A stretch of 64,000 nucleotides of DNA. It comes from Acidipropionibacterium thoenii DSM 20276. Its GTDB lineage: Bacteria; Actinomycetota; Actinomycetes; Propionibacteriales; Propionibacteriaceae. Location of the stretch: the NCBI RefSeq assembly GCF_000423445.1, contig NZ_AUHZ01000009.1:59382-123381 (forward strand), in the 5' to 3' direction. The position numbers were made by a program, and so were the translations under genes. The notes below the pieces were generated by a model, which saw only the letters and a program-made list of their open reading frames with translations, had not been told where the DNA came from and searched no databases. How positions within the stretch are numbered: the first letter of the stretch is position 1; every line of letters begins with the position of its first letter. Of the stretch, positions 41,140 through 51,100 are shown in pieces.

Positions 41140-41961
41140 ATGAGAGTCGCACTCGCACAGCTGATCAGCGGCCGGGACGTCGCCCAGAACCTGGAACTGG
41201 TGCGTAGCTGGACCGAGCGCGCCGCGGCTCAGGGGGCCGAGTTGATCGTCTTCCCGGAGGCCACCATGCGGGCCTTCGGCCATCGGCTCACCGACATCGC
41301 CGAGCCCCTCGACGGGCCGTTCGCGACAGCCGTCCAGCAGCTCGCCGGACGCTGCGACATCACCATCGCGGTGGGCATCTTCACCCCCGGAGAACAGCGG
41401 CGCGTCCGTAACACCCTGCTGGTCGCCGGCCCGCAGGGAGTCCTCGCCGACTACCACAAGATCCACCTGTTCGACGCCTTCGGCTTCGCCGAGTCCGACA
41501 CCGTCACCCCCGGCACCCGACCCGTCGTGACGACCATCGGCGGCACCCGGGTGGGGTGGGCGGTGTGTTACGACATCCGCTTCCCGAACCTGTTCATCAC
41601 GCTCGCCGAGCAGGGCGCCGTGGTCACCGTCGTGGCGGCCTCCTGGGGGGCCGGGACGACTCCCCAGGAGCATGCCGCCAAGCTGGACCAGTGGCGGCTG
41701 CTGGTGCGAGCACGAGCCCTGGACTCGACCTGCTTCATCGTCGCCGTGGGTCAGGCCGACCCCGCGATCGCCTCGGAGGCCGGGGACCGGAAGTCCTCGA
41801 GCGCCCCCACCGGCATCGGACACAGCATGGTGGTGGCACCCGATGGGCGAGTTCTGACCGAGCTGGGCGGTGCTGCGGAACTACAGGTGATCGACATCGA
41901 CCCGAGTCAGGTCGACGATGTCCGGGCCGGCCTGCCGGTGCTGGCGAACCGCCGGATCTAG
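41140..41961 (+). CDS. Nitrilase-superfamily carbon-nitrogen hydrolase
   Basis: A 273-residue amidase of the nitrilase superfamily. The Glu-Lys-Cys triad is complete: E40 in FPEAT, K107 in DYHKIHLFD and C143 in WAVCYDIRFP. The fold and length suit the Nit/omega-amidase-like branch, which hydrolyses small amides such as alpha-ketoglutaramate or deaminated glutathione; the substrate is not assignable. The ATG at 41140 is chosen because the protein begins there with MRVALAQL, the usual first strand. Confidence 0.88.
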   Translation: MRVALAQLISGRDVAQNLELVRSWTERAAAQGAELIVFPEATMRAFGHRLTDIAEPLDGPFATAVQQLAGRCDITIAVGIFTPGEQRRVRNTLLVAGPQGVLADYHKIHLFDAFGFAESDTVTPGTRPVVTTIGGTRVGWAVCYDIRFPNLFITLAEQGAVVTVVAASWGAGTTPQEHAAKLDQWRLLVRARALDSTCFIVAVGQADPAIASEAGDRKSSSAPTGIGHSMVVAPDGRVLTELGGAAELQVIDIDPSQVDDVRAGLPVLANRRI

Positions 41962-42003
41962 ACCGGCCGACCCCGGCGACCCGGAACTGTCGGGTCCTGC
42001 CTC

Positions 42004-42009
42004 TAGCAT
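42004..42009 (+). promoter_or_regulatory. -10 element for leaderless priA mRNA
   Basis: TAGCAT ends 6 nt before the priA ATG at 42016, with no Shine-Dalgarno sequence. Confidence 0.5.
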
Positions 42010-42015
42010 CGGAGC

Positions 42016-44067
42016 ATGACCGAGGCGCTGCTGGAACCCACCGAATGGGTGGCCCACGTCTGCGTGTTCTCCGGTCTGGCGCATCTGGACCGTGCCTTCG
42101 ACTACCTGGTCCCGGACCAGATGACCGCCGACGTCCACCCCGGTGTCCGCGTCCGGGTCAAGCTGGCAGGGCGCCTGCTGGACGGAATCGTGCTCGCCGT
42201 CGACCACGACCGCCAGGCCGGCGTGACTCTGAGACCCCTTGAACGGGTGGTCTCTGCGGAGGTGGTGGTGACCGCTGAGCAGCTGGCGATGGCCCGAGCT
42301 GTAGCTGGCCGGTGGGCCGGCACCCTCGAGGAGGTGCTGCGCTGGGCGGTGCCGACCCGGCACGCCGCCACCGAGAAGGCCGAGCCCCGGCCCTGGCCGG
42401 TACCACGCCCCGCCGACATCCCAGGTGCCCTGGAGGCGCTCGATGAAGGCTCCCAGTACCTGAACCTGATCGCCCGCGGAGGCAGGCCGCGAGCCTTCTG
42501 GAGGGTCGCGCCGGTGGCCGGGCCGGCAGACCGGGACCGGCTGGGGGACTGGCGCCTCGGCGTCATCCAGGTGGTCTCAGCCACGCTGGAATCGGGGCGC
42601 CAGGGACTGTGCTGCGTGCCCACCGTCGCCCAGGCCGAGGCGCTGGCGGCGTCCCTGGGCGAGGCCTTCGGCGCCGGCACAGTGGCGGTGCTGCACGCCG
42701 ACCAGAGCACTGCCGACCGCTGGCGCAACTACCTGGCGGTGGTGCGAGGCCAGGCCTCCATCGTCGTCGGCACCCGCTCTGCGGTGCTGGCACCGATGAC
42801 CCGCCTCGGCGTCATCGTGGTCTGGGACGAGGGCTCCAACCTCCATGACGACCCCCGGGCCCCCTACCCGAACGCCCGCGACGTCGCCGCCCTGCGCGCT
42901 CAGACCGACCAGTGCGCGCTGCTGCTGGCCGGCTACTCCTGCTCCCCTCGGGTCGCGGGCTGGCTGGACTCGGGCTGGCTGGCCGGAATCCAGACACCCC
43001 GGGGGCGGTTACGGGCCCTGTGCGCCCCGGTCCGGGCCCCCGGTGACTCCGAGATCGCCATCCAGCGAGACCCACTGGCAACCCGGGTCAGGCTGCCGGA
43101 CCTGGTGATGAGGACCATCTCGCAAGGCCTGCTGCAGGGCCCGGTACTGGTCTGCGTGCCCAGACCCGGGGACCTGATTCGGCCCTGCTGCGCCGACTGC
43201 CGAGAACCCATCGGTTGTCCTGTCTGCAATGGCCCGGTCAAGGGCAGGCGGCTGGCCGGCGGGCAGACCGAACTGGAGTGCAGTTGGTGCGGCCACCGCA
43301 TCGACGGCTGGTCCTGCGCCCACTGCGGGGGCACGGTGGTCCGCTCGGGTGTGGTGGGAGCCAGCACCACCGCGGTCGAGCTGGGCCGGTCCTTCCCCTC
43401 GGTCCCGGTGATCGATTCCTCGGCCGATCACATCCGTGCCGAGGTCGGCGACGAACCGACCCTGGTGGTCGCCACCCCGCGCGCCGAGCCGCGAGCGGTC
43501 TCCGGGTACGCCGCGGCCATCCTGCTGGACGCGGGTCAGGCGCTGGCACGCCCGGGCCTGGACGCCGTCTGCCAGGTGCTCGACCACTGGTTCCAGGTGG
43601 CCTCCCTGGTCCGCTCCGGCGACGAGGACGGTCAGCTGGTGGTGGTCGCACCTCCGCAGGACCGTGCCGTGCAGGCGATGATCCGCAACGATCCGGTCGG
43701 CTGGGCACAGGTCGAGATGGCCGAGCGTGCCGAAGCCCAGTTCCCTCCGGCGGCCTTCGCGGCCCTGATCGACGGCAGCACCCAGGCGGTCGAGGCAGCT
43801 GCCGAACGGTTGGGCACCCGGCTGTCCGAGGCGGGCCTCGCCGAGGGCCAGGTGTCCCTGCTCGGGCCGGTCACCCCGGAGGGCGGTCAGCCCACCGGGC
43901 CGGGTTCGGGCCTGTCCCAGTCGGCCCAGAGCCGACTCGTGATCCGGGCAGACACCTCCTTGTCAGCTCAGCTGGTCCCGATGCTGCGCACCCTGCGGTC
44001 CGACCACAGCCTGCGCGGGGAGGGCGGTCCGCTGCGGGTCCGCATCAATCCGGTCGGCCAGCTGTGA
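42016..44067 (+). CDS. priA: Primosomal protein N' lacking ATPase motifs
   Basis: A 683-residue PriA. The N-terminal DNA-binding domain is clear (LAHLDRAFDYLVPDQM). The zinc-binding region has paired cysteines (CCADCREPIGCPVC; LECSWCGHRIDGWSCAHCGG). The helicase signatures are absent: no GxxGxGKT Walker A is seen, and the DEEH box is replaced by WDEGSNLHDDP. This loss is common in actinobacterial PriA. It probably loads the replisome at restarted forks without unwinding DNA itself. The fmt gene follows, as usual. Confidence 0.92.
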   Translation: MTEALLEPTEWVAHVCVFSGLAHLDRAFDYLVPDQMTADVHPGVRVRVKLAGRLLDGIVLAVDHDRQAGVTLRPLERVVSAEVVVTAEQLAMARAVAGRWAGTLEEVLRWAVPTRHAATEKAEPRPWPVPRPADIPGALEALDEGSQYLNLIARGGRPRAFWRVAPVAGPADRDRLGDWRLGVIQVVSATLESGRQGLCCVPTVAQAEALAASLGEAFGAGTVAVLHADQSTADRWRNYLAVVRGQASIVVGTRSAVLAPMTRLGVIVVWDEGSNLHDDPRAPYPNARDVAALRAQTDQCALLLAGYSCSPRVAGWLDSGWLAGIQTPRGRLRALCAPVRAPGDSEIAIQRDPLATRVRLPDLVMRTISQGLLQGPVLVCVPRPGDLIRPCCADCREPIGCPVCNGPVKGRRLAGGQTELECSWCGHRIDGWSCAHCGGTVVRSGVVGASTTAVELGRSFPSVPVIDSSADHIRAEVGDEPTLVVATPRAEPRAVSGYAAAILLDAGQALARPGLDAVCQVLDHWFQVASLVRSGDEDGQLVVVAPPQDRAVQAMIRNDPVGWAQVEMAERAEAQFPPAAFAALIDGSTQAVEAAAERLGTRLSEAGLAEGQVSLLGPVTPEGGQPTGPGSGLSQSAQSRLVIRADTSLSAQLVPMLRTLRSDHSLRGEGGPLRVRINPVGQL

Positions 44068-44146
44068 CCGCCGGATCCGGGGTCGACGACGCGGCGATCC
44101 GGCTCACTGGATCGCCGTCGGACGCCTGCCCCGCTGCAGGCCCCGA

Positions 44147-44152
44147 TAAGGT
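44147..44152 (+). promoter_or_regulatory. -10 element for leaderless fmt mRNA
   Basis: TAAGGT ends 6 nt before the fmt GTG at 44159, with no Shine-Dalgarno sequence. Confidence 0.5.
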
Positions 44153-44158
44153 GGAACG

Positions 44159-45085
44159 GTGAGAATCCTGTTCGCCGGCACCCCCGCAATCGCATGCCCC
44201 ACCCTGGCGGTTCTGGACGAGGACCCCGACCACGAGGTGGTGGCCGCCCTGACCCGGCCCGACGCCGCCCAGGGTCGCCATCGCACCCCCAGACCCTCAC
44301 CGGTCGCCGTGGAGGCGAGCCAGCGCAGGATCCCCGTTCTCAAGGCCCGCTCGCTGCGATCGGGCCAGGCCAGAGAGGTCATCTCGGCGATGGACGTCGA
44401 CGTCGCCGTGGTCGTGGCCTACGGTGCCCTCATCCCCGCCGACCTGCTGGAGCGGCCCAGGCACGGTTGGATCAACCTGCACTTCTCGGTACTTCCGCGG
44501 TGGCGCGGCGCCGCCCCCGTGCAGCGGGCGGTGATGGCCGGGGACACCACCACCGGCGCCACCGTCTTCCGACTCGTCGAACAGCTGGATGCCGGACCGG
44601 TCTACAACACCCGCAGCTATCCGATCCGTGACACCGACACTTCCGGAACCCTCTTGCGACGGCTCGCGGAGCAGACCACCGACATGGTGACCGCGGCACT
44701 GCGAGACATCGCCGAGGGGATCGAACCGACCCCTCAGCCGCTCGCCGGGATCACCACTGCACCCAAGATCACCCCCGACGACACCCGCCTGGACCCGTCC
44801 TGGTCGGCCTCCGACGTCGACCACCTGGTGCGTGGCAGCTCACCGGCCCCCGGTGCTTGGGGGGAGCTGGCCGGTGAGCGATTCAAGGTGCTTCTCACCC
44901 GGATATGGCACGCCGACGAGGGGCTGGCCCCCGGCGAGCTCAAGGCCACCAAGAAGCACCTGCTGATGGGCACCGGCCAGGGCACCGTCGAGCTGGTCAC
45001 CGTTCAGGCCTTCGGCAAGAGGGCGATGTCGGGTGCCGACTGGGCACGCGGCGCCCAGCCCGCCGTCGGCGCCACCCTGGAGTGA
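44159..45085 (+). CDS. fmt: Methionyl-tRNA formyltransferase
   Basis: A 308-residue enzyme that formylates initiator Met-tRNA with 10-formyl-THF. The catalytic region shows INLHFSVLPRWRGAAPVQ, with the downstream aspartate in QLDAGPVY, and the C-terminal tRNA-binding OB-like domain follows. The N-terminus MRILFAGTPAIA is canonical. The start is a GTG 91 bp after priA. A peptide deformylase gene (def) is not present between them. It overlaps rsmB by GTGA. Confidence 0.96.
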   Translation: MRILFAGTPAIACPTLAVLDEDPDHEVVAALTRPDAAQGRHRTPRPSPVAVEASQRRIPVLKARSLRSGQAREVISAMDVDVAVVVAYGALIPADLLERPRHGWINLHFSVLPRWRGAAPVQRAVMAGDTTTGATVFRLVEQLDAGPVYNTRSYPIRDTDTSGTLLRRLAEQTTDMVTAALRDIAEGIEPTPQPLAGITTAPKITPDDTRLDPSWSASDVDHLVRGSSPAPGAWGELAGERFKVLLTRIWHADEGLAPGELKATKKHLLMGTGQGTVELVTVQAFGKRAMSGADWARGAQPAVGATLE

Positions 45086-46527
45086 ACGTGCCAGATCCCC
45101 AGCACGGCGACCACCAGCACGAACGCTCCCGCCAAGGACGCCGGAACGGCCCCCGCCGAGGTCGGTCCGGTGGACCGCGCAGACCCCCGCGCCCCGCTGA
45201 TCCGGCCCGCACCGCCGCCTTCCGGGCTCTGATGGCCGTCGAGTCCGAGGGGGCCTACGCGAACCTGGCGCTGTCCGAGGCCCTCTCCCATGCTCAGCTC
45301 AGCCCTCGCGACGCCGCCTTCGCGACCGTGCTCGTCGATGGCACCGCGCGGGGCCAGGGCAGCTGGGACGCCATCCTGGAGGCAGCCTCCGGGCGCCGCC
45401 CCCAGGACCTTCAGCCCGCCGTCCGGGTGGTGCTGAGAATGGCCTGCCAGCAGATCCTGGCGACCCGGGTTCCTCTTCGGGCAGCCGTCGACTCCTCGGT
45501 GAACCTGGCCCGCCGGCAGATCGGCGAACGGGTCACCGGCCTGGTCAACGCGGTCTCCCGCAGGATCGGCCGACGCGATCTGCCAGGCTGGGCGGGGGAG
45601 TTGGCCACCGGTGACGAACTGACCGATCTGGCTCTGCTGAGCTGTCACCCGCGTTGGATCACCGCAGAGTTCGTCCAGCGCCTGGGCATCGAGGAGGCCG
45701 CCCGGGCCCTGGAGGCCGACAATCTGGCACCGGTGCCGACCCTGGTGGTACGCCCGGGCCTGGCCGAACTCTCCGAGCTCCTCGAGTGCGGGGCCACCGG
45801 CTGTCTCTACTCGCCCTACGGAGCCACCCGGCCCGGCAACCCCGCCGACGTCCCGGCGGTCGCCCAGGGCCGCGCCGGCGTCCAGGACGAGGGCAGCCAG
45901 CTGGTCTCGCTGGCCCTGGCGCGAACCGCACAGGCCGCCGGCACCTCCGGCCCCTGGCTGGATCTGTGCGCCGGACCCGGTGGCAAGGCTGCCCTGCTCG
46001 CCGGGATGGCCGCCAGCGATCGGCGGCTGCTGGTGGCCGCCGAACTCCACCCGCACCGGGCAGCGATGGTCCGCGAGGCGCTGGCCCCGATCCCCGGCGA
46101 CCACCAGGTCCTCACCGCCGATGGACGGCGTCCGCCCTGGCGCCCTGGCAGCTTCGCCGCGGTGATGGCCGACGTGCCGTGTTCCGGACTGGGGTCGTTG
46201 AGACGCCGCCCGGAATCGCGCTGGCGACGTGCCGCCGGTGACATCACCGACCTGCAGACCCTCCAGAAGGAGCTGCTGGCAGCCGCCGTGGACTCCGCCA
46301 TGCCCGGCGGGACAGTCGGTTACGTCACCTGCTCCCCGGTGGTCTCCGAGACCCTCGACGTCATCGCCTGGGCCCTGGCGAACCTCGAGGTGGATCTGCT
46401 GGACACCCCCGCGGCACTGCCCGAGGTGACCGGCGCCGCGACCGGCCCACAACTGCGATGCCTCCAGCTGTGGCCTCACCGGCATGGCACCGATGCGATG
46501 TTCTGCGCCCTGCTGCGCCGGCGCTGA
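45082..46527 (+). CDS. rsmB: 16S rRNA m5C967 methyltransferase (RsmB/Sun)
   Basis: A 481-residue protein. An N-terminal basic, arginine-rich stretch of about 40 residues is followed by a NusB-like RNA-binding domain (AAFRALMAVESEGAYANLAL) and a C-terminal SAM-dependent domain. SAM motif I is LDLCAGPGGKAALLAG. The two catalytic cysteines are C367 in DVPCSGLG and C417 in YVTCSP, as in m5C methyltransferases. The first GTG, at 45082, overlaps the fmt stop codon; a second GTG at 45088 is possible. Confidence 0.94.
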   Translation: MNVPDPQHGDHQHERSRQGRRNGPRRGRSGGPRRPPRPADPARTAAFRALMAVESEGAYANLALSEALSHAQLSPRDAAFATVLVDGTARGQGSWDAILEAASGRRPQDLQPAVRVVLRMACQQILATRVPLRAAVDSSVNLARRQIGERVTGLVNAVSRRIGRRDLPGWAGELATGDELTDLALLSCHPRWITAEFVQRLGIEEAARALEADNLAPVPTLVVRPGLAELSELLECGATGCLYSPYGATRPGNPADVPAVAQGRAGVQDEGSQLVSLALARTAQAAGTSGPWLDLCAGPGGKAALLAGMAASDRRLLVAAELHPHRAAMVREALAPIPGDHQVLTADGRRPPWRPGSFAAVMADVPCSGLGSLRRRPESRWRRAAGDITDLQTLQKELLAAAVDSAMPGGTVGYVTCSPVVSETLDVIAWALANLEVDLLDTPAALPEVTGAATGPQLRCLQLWPHRHGTDAMFCALLRRR

Positions 46528-46549
46528 GGGATCGGATTCGGTGGCCCGA

Positions 46550-46555
46550 TAGGCT
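46550..46555 (+). promoter_or_regulatory. -10 element for leaderless rpe mRNA
   Basis: TAGGCT ends 6 nt before the rpe ATG at 46562, with no Shine-Dalgarno sequence. Confidence 0.5.
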
Positions 46556-46561
46556 GACGGC

Positions 46562-47224
46562 ATGACCGCCAGAATCACCCCGAGCATTCTCAACGCCGAT
46601 TTCGCGAGGATGGGTGAGGAGGTCACTGCGATCCCCTCGGCCGATGGCATCCACATCGACGTGATGGACTACCACTTCGTGCCCAATCTCACGATGGGAC
46701 TGCCGATGGTGCAGTCCCTGCGCAAGGTCACCACGACCCCCTTCGACATCCACCTGATGATCAGTGATCCCGACACCTGGGCACCCAGCTACGTGGAGGC
46801 CGGCGCCGAGTCGGTGACTTTCCATCTGGAGGCCGCCAAGGCTCCGGTCCGGCTGGCCCGGGAGATCCGTGGCATGGGGGCGCGGCCCGCGGTGGCCCTC
46901 AAGCCCGCCACCCCGGTCGAGCAGCTGGCCGATATCCTCACCGAGTTCGATCAGATCCTCATCATGACCGTGGAGCCAGGTTTCGGCGGCCAGTCATTCC
47001 TGGACGTCGTGCTGCCCAAGATCCGGCGCACCCGTCAGCTGATCGACGCCACCGGGGCCGACATCTGGCTGCAGATCGATGGCGGGGTCTCGGTCGAGAC
47101 CATCGGCAGGGCGGCCGAGGCCGGCGCGGACACCTTCGTGGCGGGCTCGGCGGTCTACTCCTCCGATGATCCCGATGCCATGGTGCGTGAGCTGCGGATG
47201 CTCGCCGAGCAGCGCCAGCACTGA
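46562..47224 (+). CDS. rpe: Ribulose-phosphate 3-epimerase
   Basis: A 220-residue TIM-barrel enzyme of the pentose phosphate pathway. Metal and catalytic residues lie in [50 protein letters not shown] and IDGGVSVET. The length is standard. It is the last gene of the priA-fmt-rsmB-rpe run and converges on the PAC2-family gene with 31 bp between. Confidence 0.97.
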   Translation: MTARITPSILNADFARMGEEVTAIPSADGIHIDVMDYHFVPNLTMGLPMVQSLRKVTTTPFDIHLMISDPDTWAPSYVEAGAESVTFHLEAAKAPVRLAREIRGMGARPAVALKPATPVEQLADILTEFDQILIMTVEPGFGGQSFLDVVLPKIRRTRQLIDATGADIWLQIDGGVSVETIGRAAEAGADTFVAGSAVYSSDDPDAMVRELRMLAEQRQH

Positions 47225-47255
47225 GCCGGCCAGGACGCCGCCGCAGGTCAGGAGG

Positions 47256-48074
47256 TCAGGAGCGGTGCCGCAGGTAGTGCTGGAACTCCATCGCGATCAC
47301 GTCGCCGGTGATGCCCTCGGGAAGCTCGGCATCACGCTGGCGCTCCAGGGCGTGGACGTAGTCGCTGAGAGTGTCATTGTCGGTGACCATCTGATCGGCG
47401 TCGCTGACCCACTTCTGGCGGCTCTCGACCAGGTCCTCCTGGGGCACCGACATCCCGGTCAGCTCCTCGACCCTCACCAGCAGGCTCTGGACGGCCGGCG
47501 GGCACGGCGGCTCGTAGGCATACTCGGGGACATTGGCCCACAGTCCCACGGCGTTCATGCCCCGGTCGGCGGCCAGACTCACCAGCACCCCGGGAATCCC
47601 GGTCGGGCCGGTGTAGTCCATCCCCTCCAGTCCCAGCTGCTCGGCGAGATCGTGGTGGGACGCCGATCCGGAGACCGGCAGCTGTCGGGTGTGGGGAACA
47701 TCGGCGACCATCCCGCCGAGCACCACGATGCCGACCGGGTCCAGTCGGGTGAGGGTGTCGAGCAGTTCGCGGCAGTATGACCGCCAACGCATGTCGGGTT
47801 CGGGACCGGTGACCACCACGACCGTGCGACCCTCGGACTGACCCTTCCAGATGGTGGTGGCCGGCCAGGTGATCAGCTCGATCCCCTCCATCGCCGCGAC
47901 CACCGGCCGGGTGTCCTGAAAGTTGTAGTAGTCCTCGGAGTCCAGAACCCGCCACTCCGTGGCGTCAGTGTGGCGGATGACACGGGCCGCCGTCTCGGAG
48001 GCTGCGCCTCCTGCGTCATTCCATCCCGTGTATCCGACGATCACCCAGGGACGATCACTACTGTGCCGGGCCAT
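47256..48074 (-). CDS. PAC2 family protein
   Basis: A 272-residue member of the PAC2 family, related to eukaryotic and archaeal proteasome-assembly chaperones. It has the N-terminal VIVGYTGWNDAGGAASETA, then SEDYYNFQDTRPVV and a C-terminal region with VRVEELTGMSVPQEDL. PAC2 proteins are universal in actinobacteria, including species without a proteasome, so a proteasome role is not proven, though prcBA lies 6 kb away. The ATG at 48074 is chosen because homology starts there and a TACTCT hexamer lies 6 nt upstream. It is divergent from metH. Confidence 0.88.
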   Translation of the reverse strand: MARHSSDRPWVIVGYTGWNDAGGAASETAARVIRHTDATEWRVLDSEDYYNFQDTRPVVAAMEGIELITWPATTIWKGQSEGRTVVVVTGPEPDMRWRSYCRELLDTLTRLDPVGIVVLGGMVADVPHTRQLPVSGSASHHDLAEQLGLEGMDYTGPTGIPGVLVSLAADRGMNAVGLWANVPEYAYEPPCPPAVQSLLVRVEELTGMSVPQEDLVESRQKWVSDADQMVTDNDTLSDYVHALERQRDAELPEGITGDVIAMEFQHYLRHRS

Positions 48075-48080
48075 GGCGCA

Positions 48081-48086
48081 AGAGTA
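48081..48086 (-). promoter_or_regulatory. -10 element for leaderless PAC2-family gene
   Basis: TACTCT on the minus strand ends 6 nt before the ATG at 48074. Confidence 0.5.
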
Positions 48087-48129
48087 GTCCAGTCGGCGGC
48101 GCAATCCCCGTTCTGTCGTCCGCAAGCCC

Positions 48130-48135
48130 TAGGCT
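48130..48135 (+). promoter_or_regulatory. -10 element for leaderless metH mRNA
   Basis: TAGGCT ends 7 nt before the metH ATG at 48143. The 68-bp gap with the divergent gene is too short for a cobalamin riboswitch. Confidence 0.55.
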
Positions 48136-48142
48136 GGAGCCC

Positions 48143-51100
48143 ATGACTTCGGCTCTTCGCTCCGCCCTGGGATCTCGGCTCCTCATCCTGGACGGCGCGA
48201 TGGGCACCATGCTGCAGGCCGCCGATCTCTCCAATGACGACTTCGCCGGCCTCGACGGGTGCAATGAGATTCTCAATGTGACTAGGCCTGATGTCATTCG
48301 TGACATCCATGACCGATATCTGGCCGCCGGGGCCGATCTCATCGAGACCAATACCTTCGGGGCCAACCTGTCAGCCCTGGGCGAGTACGACATCTCCGAT
48401 CGCGCCGTGGAACTCGCCGCCGCTGCCACCGGGATGGCCCGCGGTTGCGCCGATGCCGCGTCCACTCCCGATCGACCCCGCTTCGTGGTCGGCTCGATCG
48501 GGCCGGGGACCAAACTGCCCACCCTGGGCCACATCGGCTTCGCCGCCATCCGCGATGTCTACCAGCAGGTCATCGAGGCGATGATCGACCAGGGTGCCGA
48601 CGCCGTCCAGATCGAGACCTGCCAGGACCTGCTCCAGGCCAAGGCTGCCGTGATCGCTGCCCACCGGGCCGCTGCCGCCCGCGGGGTGGACCTGCCGGTG
48701 ATGGTCGACATCACCGTGGAGACCACCGGCACCATGCTGCTGGGATCGGAGACCGCTGCGGCGCTGACCGTGCTGGAACCGCTGGGAATCGATGCCATCG
48801 GGATGAACTGCGCCACCGGTCCGGCCGAGATGGCCGAGCATCTGCGCACTCTGTCGCGCGGTGCGCGGATCCCGGTCACCTGCATGCCCAATGCCGGGCT
48901 GCCCGTGATCAGCGGTGAGGGGGCCCGTTACCCGCTCGGCCCCAAGGACCTCACCGAGGCGCTGTCGGACTACTCCCAGCGATTCGGCCTGTCGGTGGTG
49001 GGAGGTTGCTGCGGCACCACCCCCGAGCACATCGCGATGATCGCCCAGACCCTGTCCGGGCGTCCGGTGGCCGAACGCCATCCGGTCCACGTCGACGCCG
49101 TGGCCAGCCTCTACTCCGAGGTCCCGTTGTCCCAGGACACCGCCTATCTGGCGATCGGGGAGCGCACCAATGCCAACGGATCCAAGGCCTTCCGCGAGGC
49201 GATGCTGGCCGAGAACTGGGAGGAGTGCATCGACATCGCCAAGGCCCAGACCCGCGACGGGGCCCACCTGCTGGACCTGTGCGTCGACTACGTGGGACGC
49301 GACGGAGCCTCCGACATGGCCACCCTGGCTGCCAGGATGTCGACCGCGGTGACCCTTCCGGTGGTGCTGGACTCCACCGAACCCGATGTGCTGCGCGCCG
49401 GCCTGGAGCACCTGGCCGGGCGCTGCATCATCAACTCGGTCAACTACGAGGACGGTGACGGACCGGACTCGCGGTTCCGAAAGGTGATGCCTTTGGTGCG
49501 CGAGTACGGCACCGGGGTGGTGGCGCTGACCATCGATGAGGAGGGCCAGGCCCGTACCAAGGACTGGAAACTGCGGGTGGCCTCGCGACTCATCGACGAC
49601 CTGACAGCGAACTGGGGGATGGCAGTGGGCGACATCCTGGTCGACTGCCTCACCTTCCCGATCGCCACCGGTCAGCAGGAGACCCGCCGTGACGGGGTCG
49701 AGACCATCGAGGCGATCCGAGAGCTCAAGGCGCGCTACCCAGGGGTGCGGACCACCCTGGGGGTCTCCAACATCTCCTTCGGGCTCAACCCGGCGGCCCG
49801 GATCGTGCTCAACTCGGTATTCCTGCACGAGGCGGTGGAAGCCGGGCTGGACTCGGCCATCGTGCACGCCGCCAAGATCCTGCCGATCGACCGGATCCCG
49901 GAGGAGCAGCGCGAGGTCGCCCTGGACCTGGTCTGGGACCGCCGCGGCACCGACGCGCCGGCTCCCCGCGGAGCCGAGAGTTACGATCCGCTGACCCGTT
50001 TCCTGGAGCTCTTCGAAGGGGTGACGACGGCCTCCATGAAGGCCGAGAGGGAGGCGGAACTGGCCGCTCTTCCGCTGCTGGAGCGGCTCAAGCAGCGGAT
50101 CATCGACGGCAACGCCAAGGGCCTGGTCGAGGATCTCGACGAGGCGATGGAGCAGAAGGCTGCTCTCGACATCGTCAACGAGGACCTGCTGGCGGGCATG
50201 CAGGTGGTCGGCGAGCTGTTCGGCTCGGGGCGGATGCAGCTGCCCTTCGTGCTGCAGTCGGCCGAGGTGATGAAGGCCGCGGTGGCACATCTGGAGCCGC
50301 ACATGGAGAAGACCGACGCCGGCGGCAAGGGCACCCTGGTGCTGGCCACCGTCAAGGGCGATGTCCACGACATCGGAAAGAACCTGGTCGACATCATCGT
50401 CTCCAACAACGGCTACTCGGTGGTCAATCTGGGCATCAAACAGCCGGCCCAGGCGATCATCCGGGCCGCCGAGGACAATGACGCCGATGCCATCGGGATG
50501 TCCGGCCTGCTGGTGAAATCCACCATGGTGATGCGCGACAACCTGCTGGAGCTCAATCACGAGGGGCTGGCCCGCAAGTATCCGGTGATGCTGGGGGGCG
50601 CGGCGTTGACCCGCTCCTACGTCGAGCACGACCTCAACGAGATGTTCGACGGCGAGGTCCGTTACGCCAAGGACGCCTTCGAGGGGTTGCGGCTGATGGA
50701 TGCCGTGATGGCCGTCAAGCACGGGGTGCCCGGCGCCGCACTGCCAGCCATCCGGGCCCGGCGGGTCGCGGTGCGCCCGGCCAGGGCGGCCGCGACCGAG
50801 GGGTCCGGTGCAAGTGGGGGAGCAGCCGCTCCGGACGCTCGGGAGGCGGTGCCGGCCCCCGATGTCCGTGCCGATGTCGCCCGGCCCACCCCGGCCGGCG
50901 GCGTCGATGTCCCGGCCCCGCCGTTCTGGGGGTCCCGCGTCACCAAGGGGATCGCGCTGGGGGACATCACCGCCTGGCTCGACGAGAGGGCCACCTTCAT
51001 GGGCCGCTGGGGGCTCAAGGGCAGCCGTTCCGACGGGTCCTACGAGAAGGTGGTCAACGAGGTCGGCCGGCCGCGGTTGCGGATGCTGCTGGACAAGATC

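Noticed and set aside
48075..48142. Cobalamin riboswitch before metH
   Set aside because: The divergent gap is only 68 bp and contains two -10 elements, too short for the riboswitch fold.
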